From positions 1,240,001 through 1,304,000 of the forward strand of contig NZ_CP004403.1 of the NCBI RefSeq assembly GCF_000730245.1: a DNA stretch of 64,000 nt, in the 5' to 3' direction. This stretch comes from an endosymbiont of Acanthamoeba sp. UWC8 (GTDB lineage: Bacteria; Pseudomonadota; Alphaproteobacteria; Rickettsiales; Midichloriaceae). The position numbers were made by a program, and so were the translations under genes. The notes beneath the pieces are model-generated. The model did no database searches, had not been told where the DNA came from, and worked only from the letters and a program-made list of their open reading frames with translations. Shown piece by piece: positions 8,868 to 17,552 of the stretch. Position 1 is the first letter of the stretch, and every line of letters begins with the position of its first letter.

Positions 8868-9593
8868 ATGCATAGCCCATTAGAACAGTTTAAAATTCAG
8901 GAACTATTTCACTTAGAACTTTTTGGAATAAACGTATCATTTAATAACTCAGCCCTTTTAATGTTAATCACCCTAATAACTTGTGTACTCTTTTTAAGCT
9001 TAAGCATAAGAAAGAAAGCGCTCATTCCCGGCCGCTTACAAACTTCGGCAGAAATGCTATATGAGCTCGTTGACGGCATTATAGAAGGCACTACCGGCTC
9101 GGAAGGCAAAAAATATATGCCGATTATTTTTACTACCTTTATATTTGTGCTCTTCTGTAATTTACTGGGGATGATTCCTTATAGCTTTACAATTACCAGT
9201 CATATTATCGTAACCTTTGCAATAGCTGCCAGCATATTCATAGCTATAACTATCTTAGGTTTTATAAGACACGGGTTCCATTATTTTTCATTATTTTTAC
9301 CCGAAGGAACCCCTTCTTTACTTGCCCCGCTTATGATATTAATTGAACTTTTCTCCTACCTTTCAAGGCCGGTTAGCTTAGCCGTGAGACTTGCAGCAAA
9401 TATGACCGCTGGGCACATTGTAATGAAACTCCTTGCCTCCTTTACTATTATGGGTGGGCTTACTTTAGGAATTTTTCCATTTGCGTTCTTGACAATAATG
9501 CAAGGATTTGAAATATTCGTCGCTGTACTACAAGCATATATTTTTACAATTTTAAGCTGCGTGTACTTAAATGATGCCATTAACTTACATTAA
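8868..9593 (+). CDS. atpB: F0F1 ATP synthase subunit a
   Basis: Stator subunit forming the two proton half-channels against the c-ring in the inner membrane. It is 241 residues with about five or six hydrophobic helices. The essential arginine is in the conserved SLAVRLAANMTAGH block (about residue 172), and the second signature near the C-terminus, MQGFEIFVAVLQAYIF, is complete. It opens with a short soluble segment (PLEQFKIQELF) typical of alphaproteobacterial subunit a. Confidence 0.97.
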   Translation: MHSPLEQFKIQELFHLELFGINVSFNNSALLMLITLITCVLFLSLSIRKKALIPGRLQTSAEMLYELVDGIIEGTTGSEGKKYMPIIFTTFIFVLFCNLLGMIPYSFTITSHIIVTFAIAASIFIAITILGFIRHGFHYFSLFLPEGTPSLLAPLMILIELFSYLSRPVSLAVRLAANMTAGHIVMKLLASFTIMGGLTLGIFPFAFLTIMQGFEIFVAVLQAYIFTILSCVYLNDAINLH

Positions 9594-9612
9594 TAAATTT
9601 TAGGAGTAGAAT

Positions 9613-9852
9613 ATGGAGACTGAAGGAATTAATATCGGATTAAAATATATAGGGGTTGGTTTATCAGCTTTGGGAATGTTAGGTGCGGCGCTTGGTGTTG
9701 GTAATATCTTCGTGGGCTTGTTAAACGGTATATCCAGAAATCCTTCCGTAGAGTCTAAACTTACCAGAAGTGCGTTTATCGGAGCTGCTTTATCTGAAGC
9801 TATGGGACTATTTGCATTCTTGATCGCATTAATGCTGCTTTTCGTAGTATAA
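9613..9852 (+). CDS. atpE: F0F1 ATP synthase subunit c
   Basis: Proteolipid of the rotating c-ring, 79 residues folded as a helical hairpin. The first helix has the glycine-rich packing motif [10 protein letters not shown], the polar loop is GISRNPS, and the second helix carries the proton-binding acid in [11 protein letters not shown] (Glu, about residue 62). GGAG sits upstream as a ribosome site (TAGGAGTAGAATATG). The carboxylate is Glu, consistent with a proton-driven enzyme. Confidence 0.97.
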   Translation: METEGINIGLKYIGVGLSALGMLGAALGVGNIFVGLLNGISRNPSVESKLTRSAFIGAALSEAMGLFAFLIALMLLFVV

Positions 9853-9931
9853 GTATATATCTCGATAAAAAATAGTTTATTTATTGCTAAAGCAGTAATT
9901 ATTTTGTATAATTTGGTTTTTGGAAAATTTT

Positions 9932-10393
9932 ATGCCTCAGCTTGATATAAGTTCATTTTCATTACAATTATTTTGGCTGGCTGTAATCTTTCCATTGCTT
10001 TACTTGTTTATCGCTAAGTTTTTCTTACCGACAATAAGTGAAGTAGTGAAAAATAGAGCATTAAGAGTGAAGATAGATTTAGTTGAGGCTGAAAAAATGA
10101 TTACAAATCATAAGGCTTTAAAATCCGAAATTGCCGTTACGTTAAGTGAAGCTAGAACTAAGGCTTTAAACTTAAAAGCAGACGTTGTTTTAGATGCTAA
10201 AAAAGCGAGCGATAAGGAAATCAAAGAATTTGAAACAGCCCTTGCCGAAAAAACAACTGAAAACCTTAATAAGTTAGAAGTTATAAAACTTCAGTTAAAA
10301 AGTGAGCTGCCAGCTGTAGTAAAAGATCTAAGTGAAGAAATTTTTAAAACTGTTCTAGATGAGTTTCATAACAGCTCACAAAAAGTAAATTAA
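9932..10393 (+). CDS. atpF': F0F1 ATP synthase subunit b'
   Basis: Peripheral-stalk subunit of the b' type, paired with b to link F0 to F1. About 153 residues: one membrane helix after MPQLDISSFSLQLFW, then a long Lys/Glu/Ala-rich coiled coil. The ATG at 9932 is preceded by GGAAAA, and the resulting N-terminus matches the family better than the TTG four codons upstream. It precedes atpF (b) by 10 bases. Having separate b and b' genes is the alphaproteobacterial arrangement. Confidence 0.9.
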   Translation: MPQLDISSFSLQLFWLAVIFPLLYLFIAKFFLPTISEVVKNRALRVKIDLVEAEKMITNHKALKSEIAVTLSEARTKALNLKADVVLDAKKASDKEIKEFETALAEKTTENLNKLEVIKLQLKSELPAVVKDLSEEIFKTVLDEFHNSSQKVN

Positions 10394-10403
10394 GGTAGAT
10401 AGT

Positions 10404-10883
10404 ATGTTCAATGAAGGTTTTTGGGTTTTAGCATCTTTTATAATATTTGTTGGCGCCATATTTAAGCCGGTAAAGGCAATTGTATTAAAAACTTTAGATG
10501 AGAGAACAGATAAAATTATACATGATTTGAACGAAGCTGCTAAAATTAAAGAAGATGCATTAAACATGCTTCAAGCGATCGAAATTGAACATAATAATAT
10601 TAAACAAAGCGCCAAAGATATTCTTGATAAAGCTCACCTTGAAGCTAAATCCATATTAGAAGAATCAAAAAAGCAAGCTGAGAAAATTACTCAGAAACGC
10701 TTAGAGCTTACTATGCAACGAATTTCCCAACAAGAGCAGCAAATTATCAGAGATATTAAAACTGAAGCAGTCGATTCTGCCCTTGCGATCGTACAACAAA
10801 TGCTAGTTGAAGACTTAGATAAAAACATTAAATTAGATTTAATTGATGATAGTATAAAATCTCTAAAGAAATTTGTTCATTAA
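10404..10883 (+). CDS. atpF: F0F1 ATP synthase subunit b
   Basis: Peripheral-stalk subunit b, 159 residues. A short N-terminus with one membrane helix (FWVLASFIIFVGAIF) is followed by a long coiled coil rich in Glu, Lys and Ala, ending near the F1-binding region. It is the last gene of the F0 operon (atpI, atpB, atpE, b', b). The F1 genes atpHAGDC are not in the window, which agrees with the split F0 and F1 loci of Rickettsiales and many other alphaproteobacteria. Confidence 0.95.
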   Translation: MFNEGFWVLASFIIFVGAIFKPVKAIVLKTLDERTDKIIHDLNEAAKIKEDALNMLQAIEIEHNNIKQSAKDILDKAHLEAKSILEESKKQAEKITQKRLELTMQRISQQEQQIIRDIKTEAVDSALAIVQQMLVEDLDKNIKLDLIDDSIKSLKKFVH

Positions 10884-11030
10884 ATTATATATATAACTAA
10901 CATAACTATTTATAAAATCAGGCTGTATTGAATAGCCTACTCCTTGTAAGTTGGATTAAAATAAATATTTGTTCAAATGGCTTTATAACTCTTCAGAATC
11001 AAGCAATATAATAAGCAGAGTTATACTGCT

Positions 11031-12047
11031 TTATAAAATAAATCCGACTATCTCTTTCACTTGATTTATAGTCTTTGCTGCAATTTCATTTGCCTTCTCT
11101 TTACCACTTTCAAATACACTTAAGAGATAATCTTCATTTTTAACTAAGTCGTTAATATTCGTTCTAATCGGAGAAAGCTTCTCAATCAAAAGTTCGCTTA
11201 ATGCATCTTTAAATTTCGCATTATTAAACCCGGAAAGTTTAGCGCTAACTTCCTCAATAGATTTATTTTCTAAAGTGGCATATATGGTTAAGAGATTAGA
11301 AATTTCAGGGCGGTTTTCTTTATCATAATAAATTTCCCCTATTGCATCGGTTTTTGCTTTCTTAATTTTTTTGGCAATAGTATCATTATCATCAATTAAA
11401 TTGATTCTTGCCAGGTCTGATGGGTCGGATTTACTCATTTTCTTAGTTCCGTCCTGCAAACTCATAATACGGGTTGCAATTTTGTGAGTAATCGCATTAG
11501 GAAGCTTAAAATACTCGTTCCCGAACCTGCGGTTAAAAGCCCCGGCAATGTCCCGTGCAAGTTCAATATGCTGAATTTGATCATCGCCGACAGGTATGTG
11601 TGTTGCATGGTATAATAATATATCAGCAGCCATTAACACCGGATATGAATATAAACCTAAGGAAGCATTTTCTCTATCTTTACCGGCCTTTTCTTTAAAC
11701 TGAGTCATACGATTTAACCAACCGAGCGGTGTAATGCAGCTAAAAATCCATGCGAGCTCAGCATGAGCACTAACACTCGCCTGATTAAAAATTATTGATT
11801 TCTCCGGATCAAGACCACAGGCAAGATATGCAGCAAGATTTGTAAGTAAATTTTGTCTTAACTGTTTGGGATCATGAGGTAGTGTTATAGCATGCTGGTC
11901 TACTAAGCAAAAGATACACTCATATTCATTTTGCATTTTCACCCAATTCATAATTGCGCCTAAATAATTGCCAAGGGTAAGATTACCGGTCGGTTGCAAT
12001 CCTGAAAAAACTCTTTTAGGTGTATGTGTATGCATAAGCTTTAACAT
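11031..12047 (-). CDS. trpS: Tryptophanyl-tRNA synthetase
   Basis: Class I synthetase that charges tRNA-Trp, about 338 residues. The Rossmann core opens with the HIGH-equivalent SGLQPTGNLTLGNYLGAI, and the KMSKS loop is GTKKMSKSDPSD (about residue 200). The DQHAITLPHDP and MAADILLYHATHIPVGDDQ blocks are the family's tryptophan and dimer contacts. The ATG at 12047 is chosen; a TTG four codons upstream and an ATG four codons downstream are alternatives. It stands alone, convergent with the F0 operon. A short AAGCAG...CTGCTT hairpin overlaps the stop codon. Confidence 0.96.
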   Translation of the reverse strand: MLKLMHTHTPKRVFSGLQPTGNLTLGNYLGAIMNWVKMQNEYECIFCLVDQHAITLPHDPKQLRQNLLTNLAAYLACGLDPEKSIIFNQASVSAHAELAWIFSCITPLGWLNRMTQFKEKAGKDRENASLGLYSYPVLMAADILLYHATHIPVGDDQIQHIELARDIAGAFNRRFGNEYFKLPNAITHKIATRIMSLQDGTKKMSKSDPSDLARINLIDDNDTIAKKIKKAKTDAIGEIYYDKENRPEISNLLTIYATLENKSIEEVSAKLSGFNNAKFKDALSELLIEKLSPIRTNINDLVKNEDYLLSVFESGKEKANEIAAKTINQVKEIVGFIL

Positions 12048-12249
12048 TATATTTTTCAAAATTTATAACATTTATTATGCTACAAGCAAGCGGTAACATG
12101 CGTTTATAAGTGATAAAGAACAAAACTTAAATACCAAAAAATACAAAATGAATCTTTACTTTGCTAATTTAACTTATTTTTATTTTAAAATTTATAAAAA
12201 TTCATAACCTGTTGAGCTTAAAAAATTTGCTCTACAAAGGGCTAATTAT

Positions 12250-13068
12250 ATGTTAAGTTTATTTGAATTTAATATTCGGGGATTTATATTTTTATCTATG
12301 CAGGTTAGAAAATTATTATTAATTTTGTTTATTTTTTATGGCAATACTGCGTTTGCTAGCTCTGAACACACGCCTGAGTTGAAAAATGTTGATTGGTCTT
12401 TTGACGGAGCCCAAGGCACTTTTGATCGACAATCGATTCAGAGAGGATTAAAAGTATATAAAGAAGTGTGCTCAGCTTGCCATTCTCTTAAAAGAATTGC
12501 TTTTAGGAACCTCACTGACTTGGGTTTTTCGGAAGAAGAAGTTAAAGCGATTGCTGCAGGCTATAATATTCAAGACGGACCTAACCAGGAAGGCGAAATG
12601 TTTGAAAGGCCGGGCAGACCTTCAGATTATTTCCCGCCCATCTACCCGAATGAGCAGGCTGCCAGGGCGGTAAACAACGGCGCATTTCCTCCTGATCTGT
12701 CTCTTATGGTTAAGGCTAGAGAAGGCGGAGCTGATTACATCTATTCATTATTGACCGGCTATCAGTCAGCGCCTCCGAAAGGAGTTAAGCTTGGTGAAAA
12801 CATGTATTATAATCCTTATTTTGTAAATGGTAGCGGGCAGATTGCCATGCCGCCTCCCATCACTACCGATAACCAGGTGGAATATACTGATGGCACGATT
12901 GCGACTACTGCGCAGATGACCAAAGATGTGGTTAATTTTCTACAATGGGCATCCGAGCCGGAAATGGAAGAGAGAAAAGGCCTGGGGATTAAAGTTATCA
13001 TCTTCACTTTAGTGTTTACTATATTGTTTTATTATGCCAAAAAACGCATATGGCGCAGAGTTAAATAA
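12250..13068 (+). CDS. petC: Ubiquinol-cytochrome c reductase cytochrome c1 subunit
   Basis: Heme c subunit of the bc1 complex, facing the periplasm. The 272-residue protein has a signal sequence, the heme site VCSACHSLKRIAFR (Cys-Ala-Cys-His, about residue 75), the axial-Met region IAMPPPIT, and one C-terminal membrane anchor (about 248-265) ending in basic residues. The start at 12250 is favoured by AAAGGG eight bases upstream; an internal ATG at 12298 would give a more ordinary signal peptide. The Rieske (petA) and cytochrome b (petB) genes that normally precede it are absent here. ubiB follows 11 bases later. Confidence 0.95.
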   Translation: MLSLFEFNIRGFIFLSMQVRKLLLILFIFYGNTAFASSEHTPELKNVDWSFDGAQGTFDRQSIQRGLKVYKEVCSACHSLKRIAFRNLTDLGFSEEEVKAIAAGYNIQDGPNQEGEMFERPGRPSDYFPPIYPNEQAARAVNNGAFPPDLSLMVKAREGGADYIYSLLTGYQSAPPKGVKLGENMYYNPYFVNGSGQIAMPPPITTDNQVEYTDGTIATTAQMTKDVVNFLQWASEPEMEERKGLGIKVIIFTLVFTILFYYAKKRIWRRVK

Positions 13069-13079
13069 ACCTATAGGAA

Positions 13080-14588
13080 ATGATCAATTTTATTGCGAAT
13101 ACTTTTAGATTACTTAAAATTCTTCTAATATTGCTTCTTAGCGGGGTTCCTTATTCTCTGCTAAGATTAGTTCTATTAAACAATTTAAGTAGAGAAAGAA
13201 CTATCCGAAAGATGGGTAACCAAATTAATAATTTTCTCCTTAGAAGCGGCCCTTCCTTTGTAAAACTAGGTCAGACCCTATCGACAAGGCCTGATATTAT
13301 CGGTGAAAGTTTATCAAACTCTTTGTCAAAACTGCAAGATAAGGTTCCGCCTTTTAACTTTACGAGTGTAGAAAGAACTTTAGAAAAAGAATTTAAAACC
13401 TCTCTCGATAACTTATTTAAAGAATTTGATAAAACTCCCGTGGCAGCAGCCTCAATTGCACAAGTTCATAAAGCAGTAACTTTTGATAATGAGCCTGTTG
13501 CAGTCAAAATTTTGCGACCGAATATAGAGAAGAAGTTCAATAATGATTTAAAACTTTTTTACTTTATTACTGAGTTTCTATTATTTTTTTTTCCTCCCAT
13601 TAAAAGCTTTAAACTGGATCAGGTAGTAAAGACCCTTGAGCATTCAGTGAGCATTGAAACGGATTTAAGGATCGAAGGAGCTGCCGCTGACCAACTCCGG
13701 GAAAACTTTGCTAATGATGATTCCGTATATATTCCGCAGATGCGATGGGATTTAACTTCTAAAAGAGTGCTAACCCAGGAATGGATAGATGGAATACCGA
13801 TTAATGAACGCCAAAAATTAATTAAGGCAGGCCATAACTTACAACAAATTGCTAAAAACTTAGCAATTACTTTCTTCAATCAAGCTTACAGAGACGGGTT
13901 TTTTCATGCAGATATTCACCCCGGCAATGTAATGATTAATAATGCAGGAAAAATTGTTCTGATTGATTTTGGGATTATGGGAAGTCTGGAAAAAGAAGAT
14001 AGAGTATTTGTCGCAAAAATATTATACGGCTTTATCACCAGAGATTATAAAGCAGTTTCCGATATACATTTTGAAATGGGCTATGTTCCTCATACGCAAT
14101 CCCGTGAAATTTTCGCCTTAGCCTGTAGGAGTGTCGGCGAGCCGATAGTAGGCATGCCGGTAAATAAAATATCTATAGGTAAATTATTGAAGCAATTATT
14201 TGAAATCAGTAAAAAATTTGATATGAATATCCAGCCGAAGTTTTTACTCCTGCAAAAAACGTTGGTGACTGTTGAAGGAACAGGTCAGTCTTTGTATCCG
14301 GAAGTAAATATGTGGCAATTAGCCGAGCCATGGATTAAAGATTGGGCTCGACAAAATTTCGGGATAAAAGCTAGAATTAAAGATACCAAAGCTAATATAA
14401 TTAAGTTGTCTCATGACTTGCCTAAAGCAGTAGATAAGATGCTAAGTTTTTTTGATAAAATGGAAAAAAATGTTGATACCCAAGGTTTTAAGATAAATAA
14501 CCGACCGGAACCTAAAGCTATGCCTTTTAGCTCATTAAAAATTATAGCTATATTTATTGTAGGTATGAGCATTGGATTAATGTTTTAA
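13080..14588 (+). CDS. ubiB: UbiB/AarF atypical kinase for ubiquinone biosynthesis
   Basis: Membrane-anchored atypical protein-kinase-like ATPase (COQ8/ADCK family) needed for ubiquinone synthesis. The 502-residue protein shows the KxGQ motif in SFVKLGQTLSTRPD (about residue 60), the Ala-rich loop VAAASIAQVHKA, the catalytic segment DGFFHADIHPGNVMI and the metal Asp in LIDFGIMG. A C-terminal hydrophobic helix (IIAIFIVGMSIGLMF) provides the membrane anchor. It follows petC by 11 bases on the same strand, linking quinone synthesis with the quinol-oxidising complex. Confidence 0.95.
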   Translation: MINFIANTFRLLKILLILLLSGVPYSLLRLVLLNNLSRERTIRKMGNQINNFLLRSGPSFVKLGQTLSTRPDIIGESLSNSLSKLQDKVPPFNFTSVERTLEKEFKTSLDNLFKEFDKTPVAAASIAQVHKAVTFDNEPVAVKILRPNIEKKFNNDLKLFYFITEFLLFFFPPIKSFKLDQVVKTLEHSVSIETDLRIEGAAADQLRENFANDDSVYIPQMRWDLTSKRVLTQEWIDGIPINERQKLIKAGHNLQQIAKNLAITFFNQAYRDGFFHADIHPGNVMINNAGKIVLIDFGIMGSLEKEDRVFVAKILYGFITRDYKAVSDIHFEMGYVPHTQSREIFALACRSVGEPIVGMPVNKISIGKLLKQLFEISKKFDMNIQPKFLLLQKTLVTVEGTGQSLYPEVNMWQLAEPWIKDWARQNFGIKARIKDTKANIIKLSHDLPKAVDKMLSFFDKMEKNVDTQGFKINNRPEPKAMPFSSLKIIAIFIVGMSIGLMF

Positions 14589-14642
14589 ATCTATCTGAAT
14601 TGATTTAGAATTATTAAAGAATGTTTAATTATACCATACATC

Positions 14643-14670
14643 TTGAAAACTCATTAAAATGTATTATATT
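14643..14670 (+). promoter_or_regulatory. Candidate sigma-70 promoter of the Bax inhibitor-like gene
   Basis: TTGAAA (14643-14648, 4 of 6) and TATATT (14665-14670, 5 of 6) with a 16-base spacer. The ATG at 14716 follows a GAGG ribosome site. Confidence 0.4.
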
Positions 14671-14715
14671 TAGAAATAATGTTTTAATGATTTACTGGAT
14701 AACGAAGAGGTAAAA

Positions 14716-15432
14716 ATGGATTATACAAAATTGAATCAAGCAGGCTATACTTCTTCCCAAGCTACATATGATATGGGGCTAAGGGATTATATGGTAGCTA
14801 TATATAAATATATGGCTTTTGCTTTAATCTTAACCGGGGTAGTTGCATTTACGGTCTCTACTTCAGAAGCAATGATGCAAGCGATATTTGGTAGTCCGCT
14901 CGTATGGGTGGTAATGCTTGCCCCTATTGGGATTGTATTTTTTTTAAGTGCATCGTTTCAAAGGTTAAGTTTGCAAGCTGTGCAAACAACTTTTTGGGTT
15001 TATGCCGCAACTATTGGCTTATCATTGTCTTCAATATTTATGATGTACACCGGAACCAGTATAGCAAGAGTATTTTTCATTACAGCTTCAGTGTTCGGGG
15101 CTATGAGCATTTATGGTTATACAACTAAAAAAGATCTTACCAATTTCGGTTCATTTTTAATTATGGGCTTAATTGGAGTTATCATAGCATCAGTTGTAAA
15201 TATATTTTTAAAAAGCTCTATGATGGAATTTATGCTATCTTTAATCGGTCTTTTCATATTTATCGGTCTTACTGCTTATGACGTACAAAAAATTAAGCAT
15301 ACATACTATGCTGTAGGCGGTAGCGGAGAAATGGCTTCTAAAGTTGCGGTTTACGGAGCATTAAATTTATATATGGACTTTATCAATATATTTCTTCATT
15401 TACTCCGTTTCATGGGCGATAGAAGAGAGTAG
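14716..15432 (+). CDS. Bax inhibitor-1/YccA-family membrane protein
   Basis: Seven-helix inner-membrane protein of the BI-1/YccA/TMBIM family, 238 residues. Family hallmarks are the hydrophobic helices throughout, the conserved LTAYDVQKIKHTYY block near the C-terminus (with the Asp that in relatives forms the pH-sensing gate), and the last helix LNLYMDFINIFLHLLRFMGDRRE. Relatives modulate FtsH or act as calcium leak channels; the role here is unknown. The gene is monocistronic, with its own candidate promoter, a GAGG ribosome site and a strong terminator. Confidence 0.92.
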   Translation: MDYTKLNQAGYTSSQATYDMGLRDYMVAIYKYMAFALILTGVVAFTVSTSEAMMQAIFGSPLVWVVMLAPIGIVFFLSASFQRLSLQAVQTTFWVYAATIGLSLSSIFMMYTGTSIARVFFITASVFGAMSIYGYTTKKDLTNFGSFLIMGLIGVIIASVVNIFLKSSMMEFMLSLIGLFIFIGLTAYDVQKIKHTYYAVGGSGEMASKVAVYGALNLYMDFINIFLHLLRFMGDRRE

Positions 15433-15455
15433 TACTAATTTTATAATTAGAAGCG

Positions 15456-15484
15456 AGGGCAACTTAACAGTTGCCCTTTTTTTA
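15456..15484 (+). terminator. Intrinsic terminator after the Bax inhibitor-like gene
   Basis: A nine-base perfect stem (AGGGCAACT with AGTTGCCCT), a TAAC tetraloop, then eight T. It begins 24 bases after the stop codon. Confidence 0.9.
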
Positions 15485-15546
15485 TTGAAATATTAATCTT
15501 ATAAATATAATATTTAATATAATTTTTTTAATGGACGAGTGGTTTT

Positions 15547-16107
15547 GTGAGGGAAAGTTTTGAGTTTGATAAAATTGTTATAGCGATCGCGATTGCGATG
15601 TTTACTATAATAATGAGTGCTAATATAGGAAGTATGTTTTATATTCCCCATCCCTTTCCTTTGAAAAAAGGGTTTAAAGTGGATGTGGCGGAAACTACTG
15701 CATCGAATACTTCTGCACCACAAGGTTTGCCTATCACTATAGATATGGCTGCTATTATGTCTGCTGCCAACCCCGAAGCAGGCAAGCAAGTGTTTACAAA
15801 ATGTGCAGTATGCCACACTATTGCAAAAAACGAGGCTAATAAAGTAGGGCCTAATTTATGGGGTATCGTCGGAGCTCCTACCGCAAGGCATACGGAATTC
15901 AGCTATTCTTCAGCGATGCAGAACCATTCTAAAGAGGGTGGTAAATGGGGATTTGAAGAGTTATATCGTTACCTCTATGCACCGAAGCAATATATCCCCG
16001 GAACAAAAATGGCGTTTGCAGGTATTAAGAATGATAGTGATAGAGCTAATTTGATAGCTTACTTAAGAACCATGTCTGATAGCCCGCTTCCCATTTCAAC
16101 TTCTTAA
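15547..16107 (+). CDS. Membrane-anchored cytochrome c (CycM-like)
   Basis: Class I cytochrome c tethered by an N-terminal helix (about residues 10-28), 186 residues. The heme site is CAVCHTI (about residue 92), preceded by GKQVFTKC and followed by GPNLWGIVG. The axial Met lies in PGTKMAFAGI, and IAYLRTMS closes the fold. This is the CycM/c552 type that carries electrons from bc1 to a terminal oxidase in alphaproteobacteria. The start is a GTG at 15547; an ATG at 15531 is out of frame. The gene fits functionally with petC upstream and ccoNOQP further on. Confidence 0.93.
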   Translation: MRESFEFDKIVIAIAIAMFTIIMSANIGSMFYIPHPFPLKKGFKVDVAETTASNTSAPQGLPITIDMAAIMSAANPEAGKQVFTKCAVCHTIAKNEANKVGPNLWGIVGAPTARHTEFSYSSAMQNHSKEGGKWGFEELYRYLYAPKQYIPGTKMAFAGIKNDSDRANLIAYLRTMSDSPLPISTS

Positions 16108-16132
16108 ATGATATATAGGTTCTTAAAAAAAT

Positions 16133-16576
16133 ATGGAATATTTTACTAAAGAGTTTTGGTTTTTATTAACAGGAATATTTATAGTATTAGAAGTAGTTTT
16201 AGGCTTTACTATAGTTTGCTTATTTGCGGCGCTATCGTGTTTTACGGTAGGAATAATGGTTACTTTTGATTTGGTTCCAAATGCTATTCAACAATTAGCT
16301 TACTTCTTTGGTTTCACTTTTTTATGGACGATAATCGCTTATAAGCCTTTAGTTAACTTAGTTAAAAAAGCGCCTAAAGACTCATATAACAATATTATTG
16401 GCGGTATTGCAGAAGTAACGGAGGGAAATTTAATATTCGGTAAAGTAGGGAATGTTAAGTGGTCAGGCACTATTTTTAAAGCCATGCTTGCAATTGATGC
16501 AGAGGAAAAAGAAATTTCAGTAGGTAAAAACGTTACAATTGTTGCAGTAAAAGAAAATATCTTTATTGTTAAATAA
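16133..16576 (+). CDS. NfeD-family membrane protein
   Basis: Short-form NfeD protein, 147 residues. Two or three hydrophobic helices fill the N-terminal half (about 5-70). A C-terminal OB-like domain follows (about 85-145), with GGIAEVTEG and VGKNVTIVAVKENIFIV typical of the family. NfeD proteins accompany SPFH-domain proteins, and here the slipin gene follows 30 bases later. The pair is thought to organise membrane microdomains or to support membrane protein quality control; the substrate is unknown. Confidence 0.9.
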   Translation: MEYFTKEFWFLLTGIFIVLEVVLGFTIVCLFAALSCFTVGIMVTFDLVPNAIQQLAYFFGFTFLWTIIAYKPLVNLVKKAPKDSYNNIIGGIAEVTEGNLIFGKVGNVKWSGTIFKAMLAIDAEEKEISVGKNVTIVAVKENIFIVK

Positions 16577-16606
16577 AAGAATTATAAATTTCAATGAGTT
16601 ATTAAT

Positions 16607-17539
16607 ATGGAATACGGGTTTTTAATCTTCTTATTTGCTCTGTTTCTTATTGCCTGGATGGGAGTAAAGATTGTCCCGCAGCAACAGGCATGGATAATTG
16701 AGCGTTTGGGTAAATATAATAAAACTTTAGAACCGGGACTTACGTTAATAATACCATTTATTGATAAAGTAGCTTATAAGCACTCTTTAAAAGAACGAGC
16801 CGTTGACGTTCATGAGCAGGCAGCAATTACACAAGATAATGTTACCCTACTGCTTGACGGCGTAGTTTACTTAAAAATCATTAACCCGGTAGATGCTTCT
16901 TATGGAGTTGAAAACCCTTATTATGCCGTAGTGCAATTAGCACAGACTTCCATGCGTTCCGCAATCGGAAAAATACATATGGATAAAACCTTTGAAGAGC
17001 GTGAAACATTAAACACTCATATTGTACATGCAATCAATGAAGCAGCATCTACCTGGGGCATACAGTGTATGCGCTATGAAATTAAGGATATAAAGCCACC
17101 CACTAATGTTGTAAAAGCCATGGAAATGCAAGTGGCGGCCGAAAGACAGAAGCGAGCGGATATTTTAGAATCCGAAGGTAAAAAACAAGCTCAGATAAAT
17201 ATAGCGGAAGCTAATAAACAAGAAGTAGTGCTTGCTTCGGAAGCAGCAACAATTGATCAAATCAACCGTGCAAACGGTGAAGGAGAGGCGATTCAGACGA
17301 TCGCAAATGCAACTGCTCAGGGTATTGAAAAAGTCGCTCAGGCAATTCAGGCAAACGGTGGCAAAGAAGCGGTAGCTTTACGGGTTGCCGAGCAATATAT
17401 AAATGCTTTCGGCTCACTTGCTAAAGAATCAAATGCGGTAATTATTCCCGCTAATACCAATGATGCAAGCGGTATGATCGCACAAGCTTTAACAATATTT
17501 AATAATATTAGTAGCAAGATTACGGAAAACAAATCCTGA
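16607..17539 (+). CDS. SPFH/Band 7 protein (slipin/stomatin-like, QmcA group)
   Basis: Membrane-associated scaffold of the SPFH superfamily, 310 residues. One N-terminal membrane helix is followed by the Band 7 domain: VPQQQAWIIERLGKYNKTLE, then KERAVDVHEQAAITQDNV and YEIKDIKPP (about residues 155-165). A Glu/Ala-rich coiled coil (ADILESEGKKQAQINIAEA) and a small C-terminal hydrophobic patch complete the chain. It pairs with nfeD upstream. Members form large rings that cage FtsH or similar proteases in other bacteria; the role here is inferred from the family. Confidence 0.92.
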   Translation: MEYGFLIFLFALFLIAWMGVKIVPQQQAWIIERLGKYNKTLEPGLTLIIPFIDKVAYKHSLKERAVDVHEQAAITQDNVTLLLDGVVYLKIINPVDASYGVENPYYAVVQLAQTSMRSAIGKIHMDKTFEERETLNTHIVHAINEAASTWGIQCMRYEIKDIKPPTNVVKAMEMQVAAERQKRADILESEGKKQAQINIAEANKQEVVLASEAATIDQINRANGEGEAIQTIANATAQGIEKVAQAIQANGGKEAVALRVAEQYINAFGSLAKESNAVIIPANTNDASGMIAQALTIFNNISSKITENKS

Positions 17540-17552
17540 CGGGGGATACGGA

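Noticed and set aside
10930-10950. AGGCT...AGCCT hairpin after the F0 operon as a terminator
   Set aside because: The stem is only five bases and no T run follows, so it is not called.
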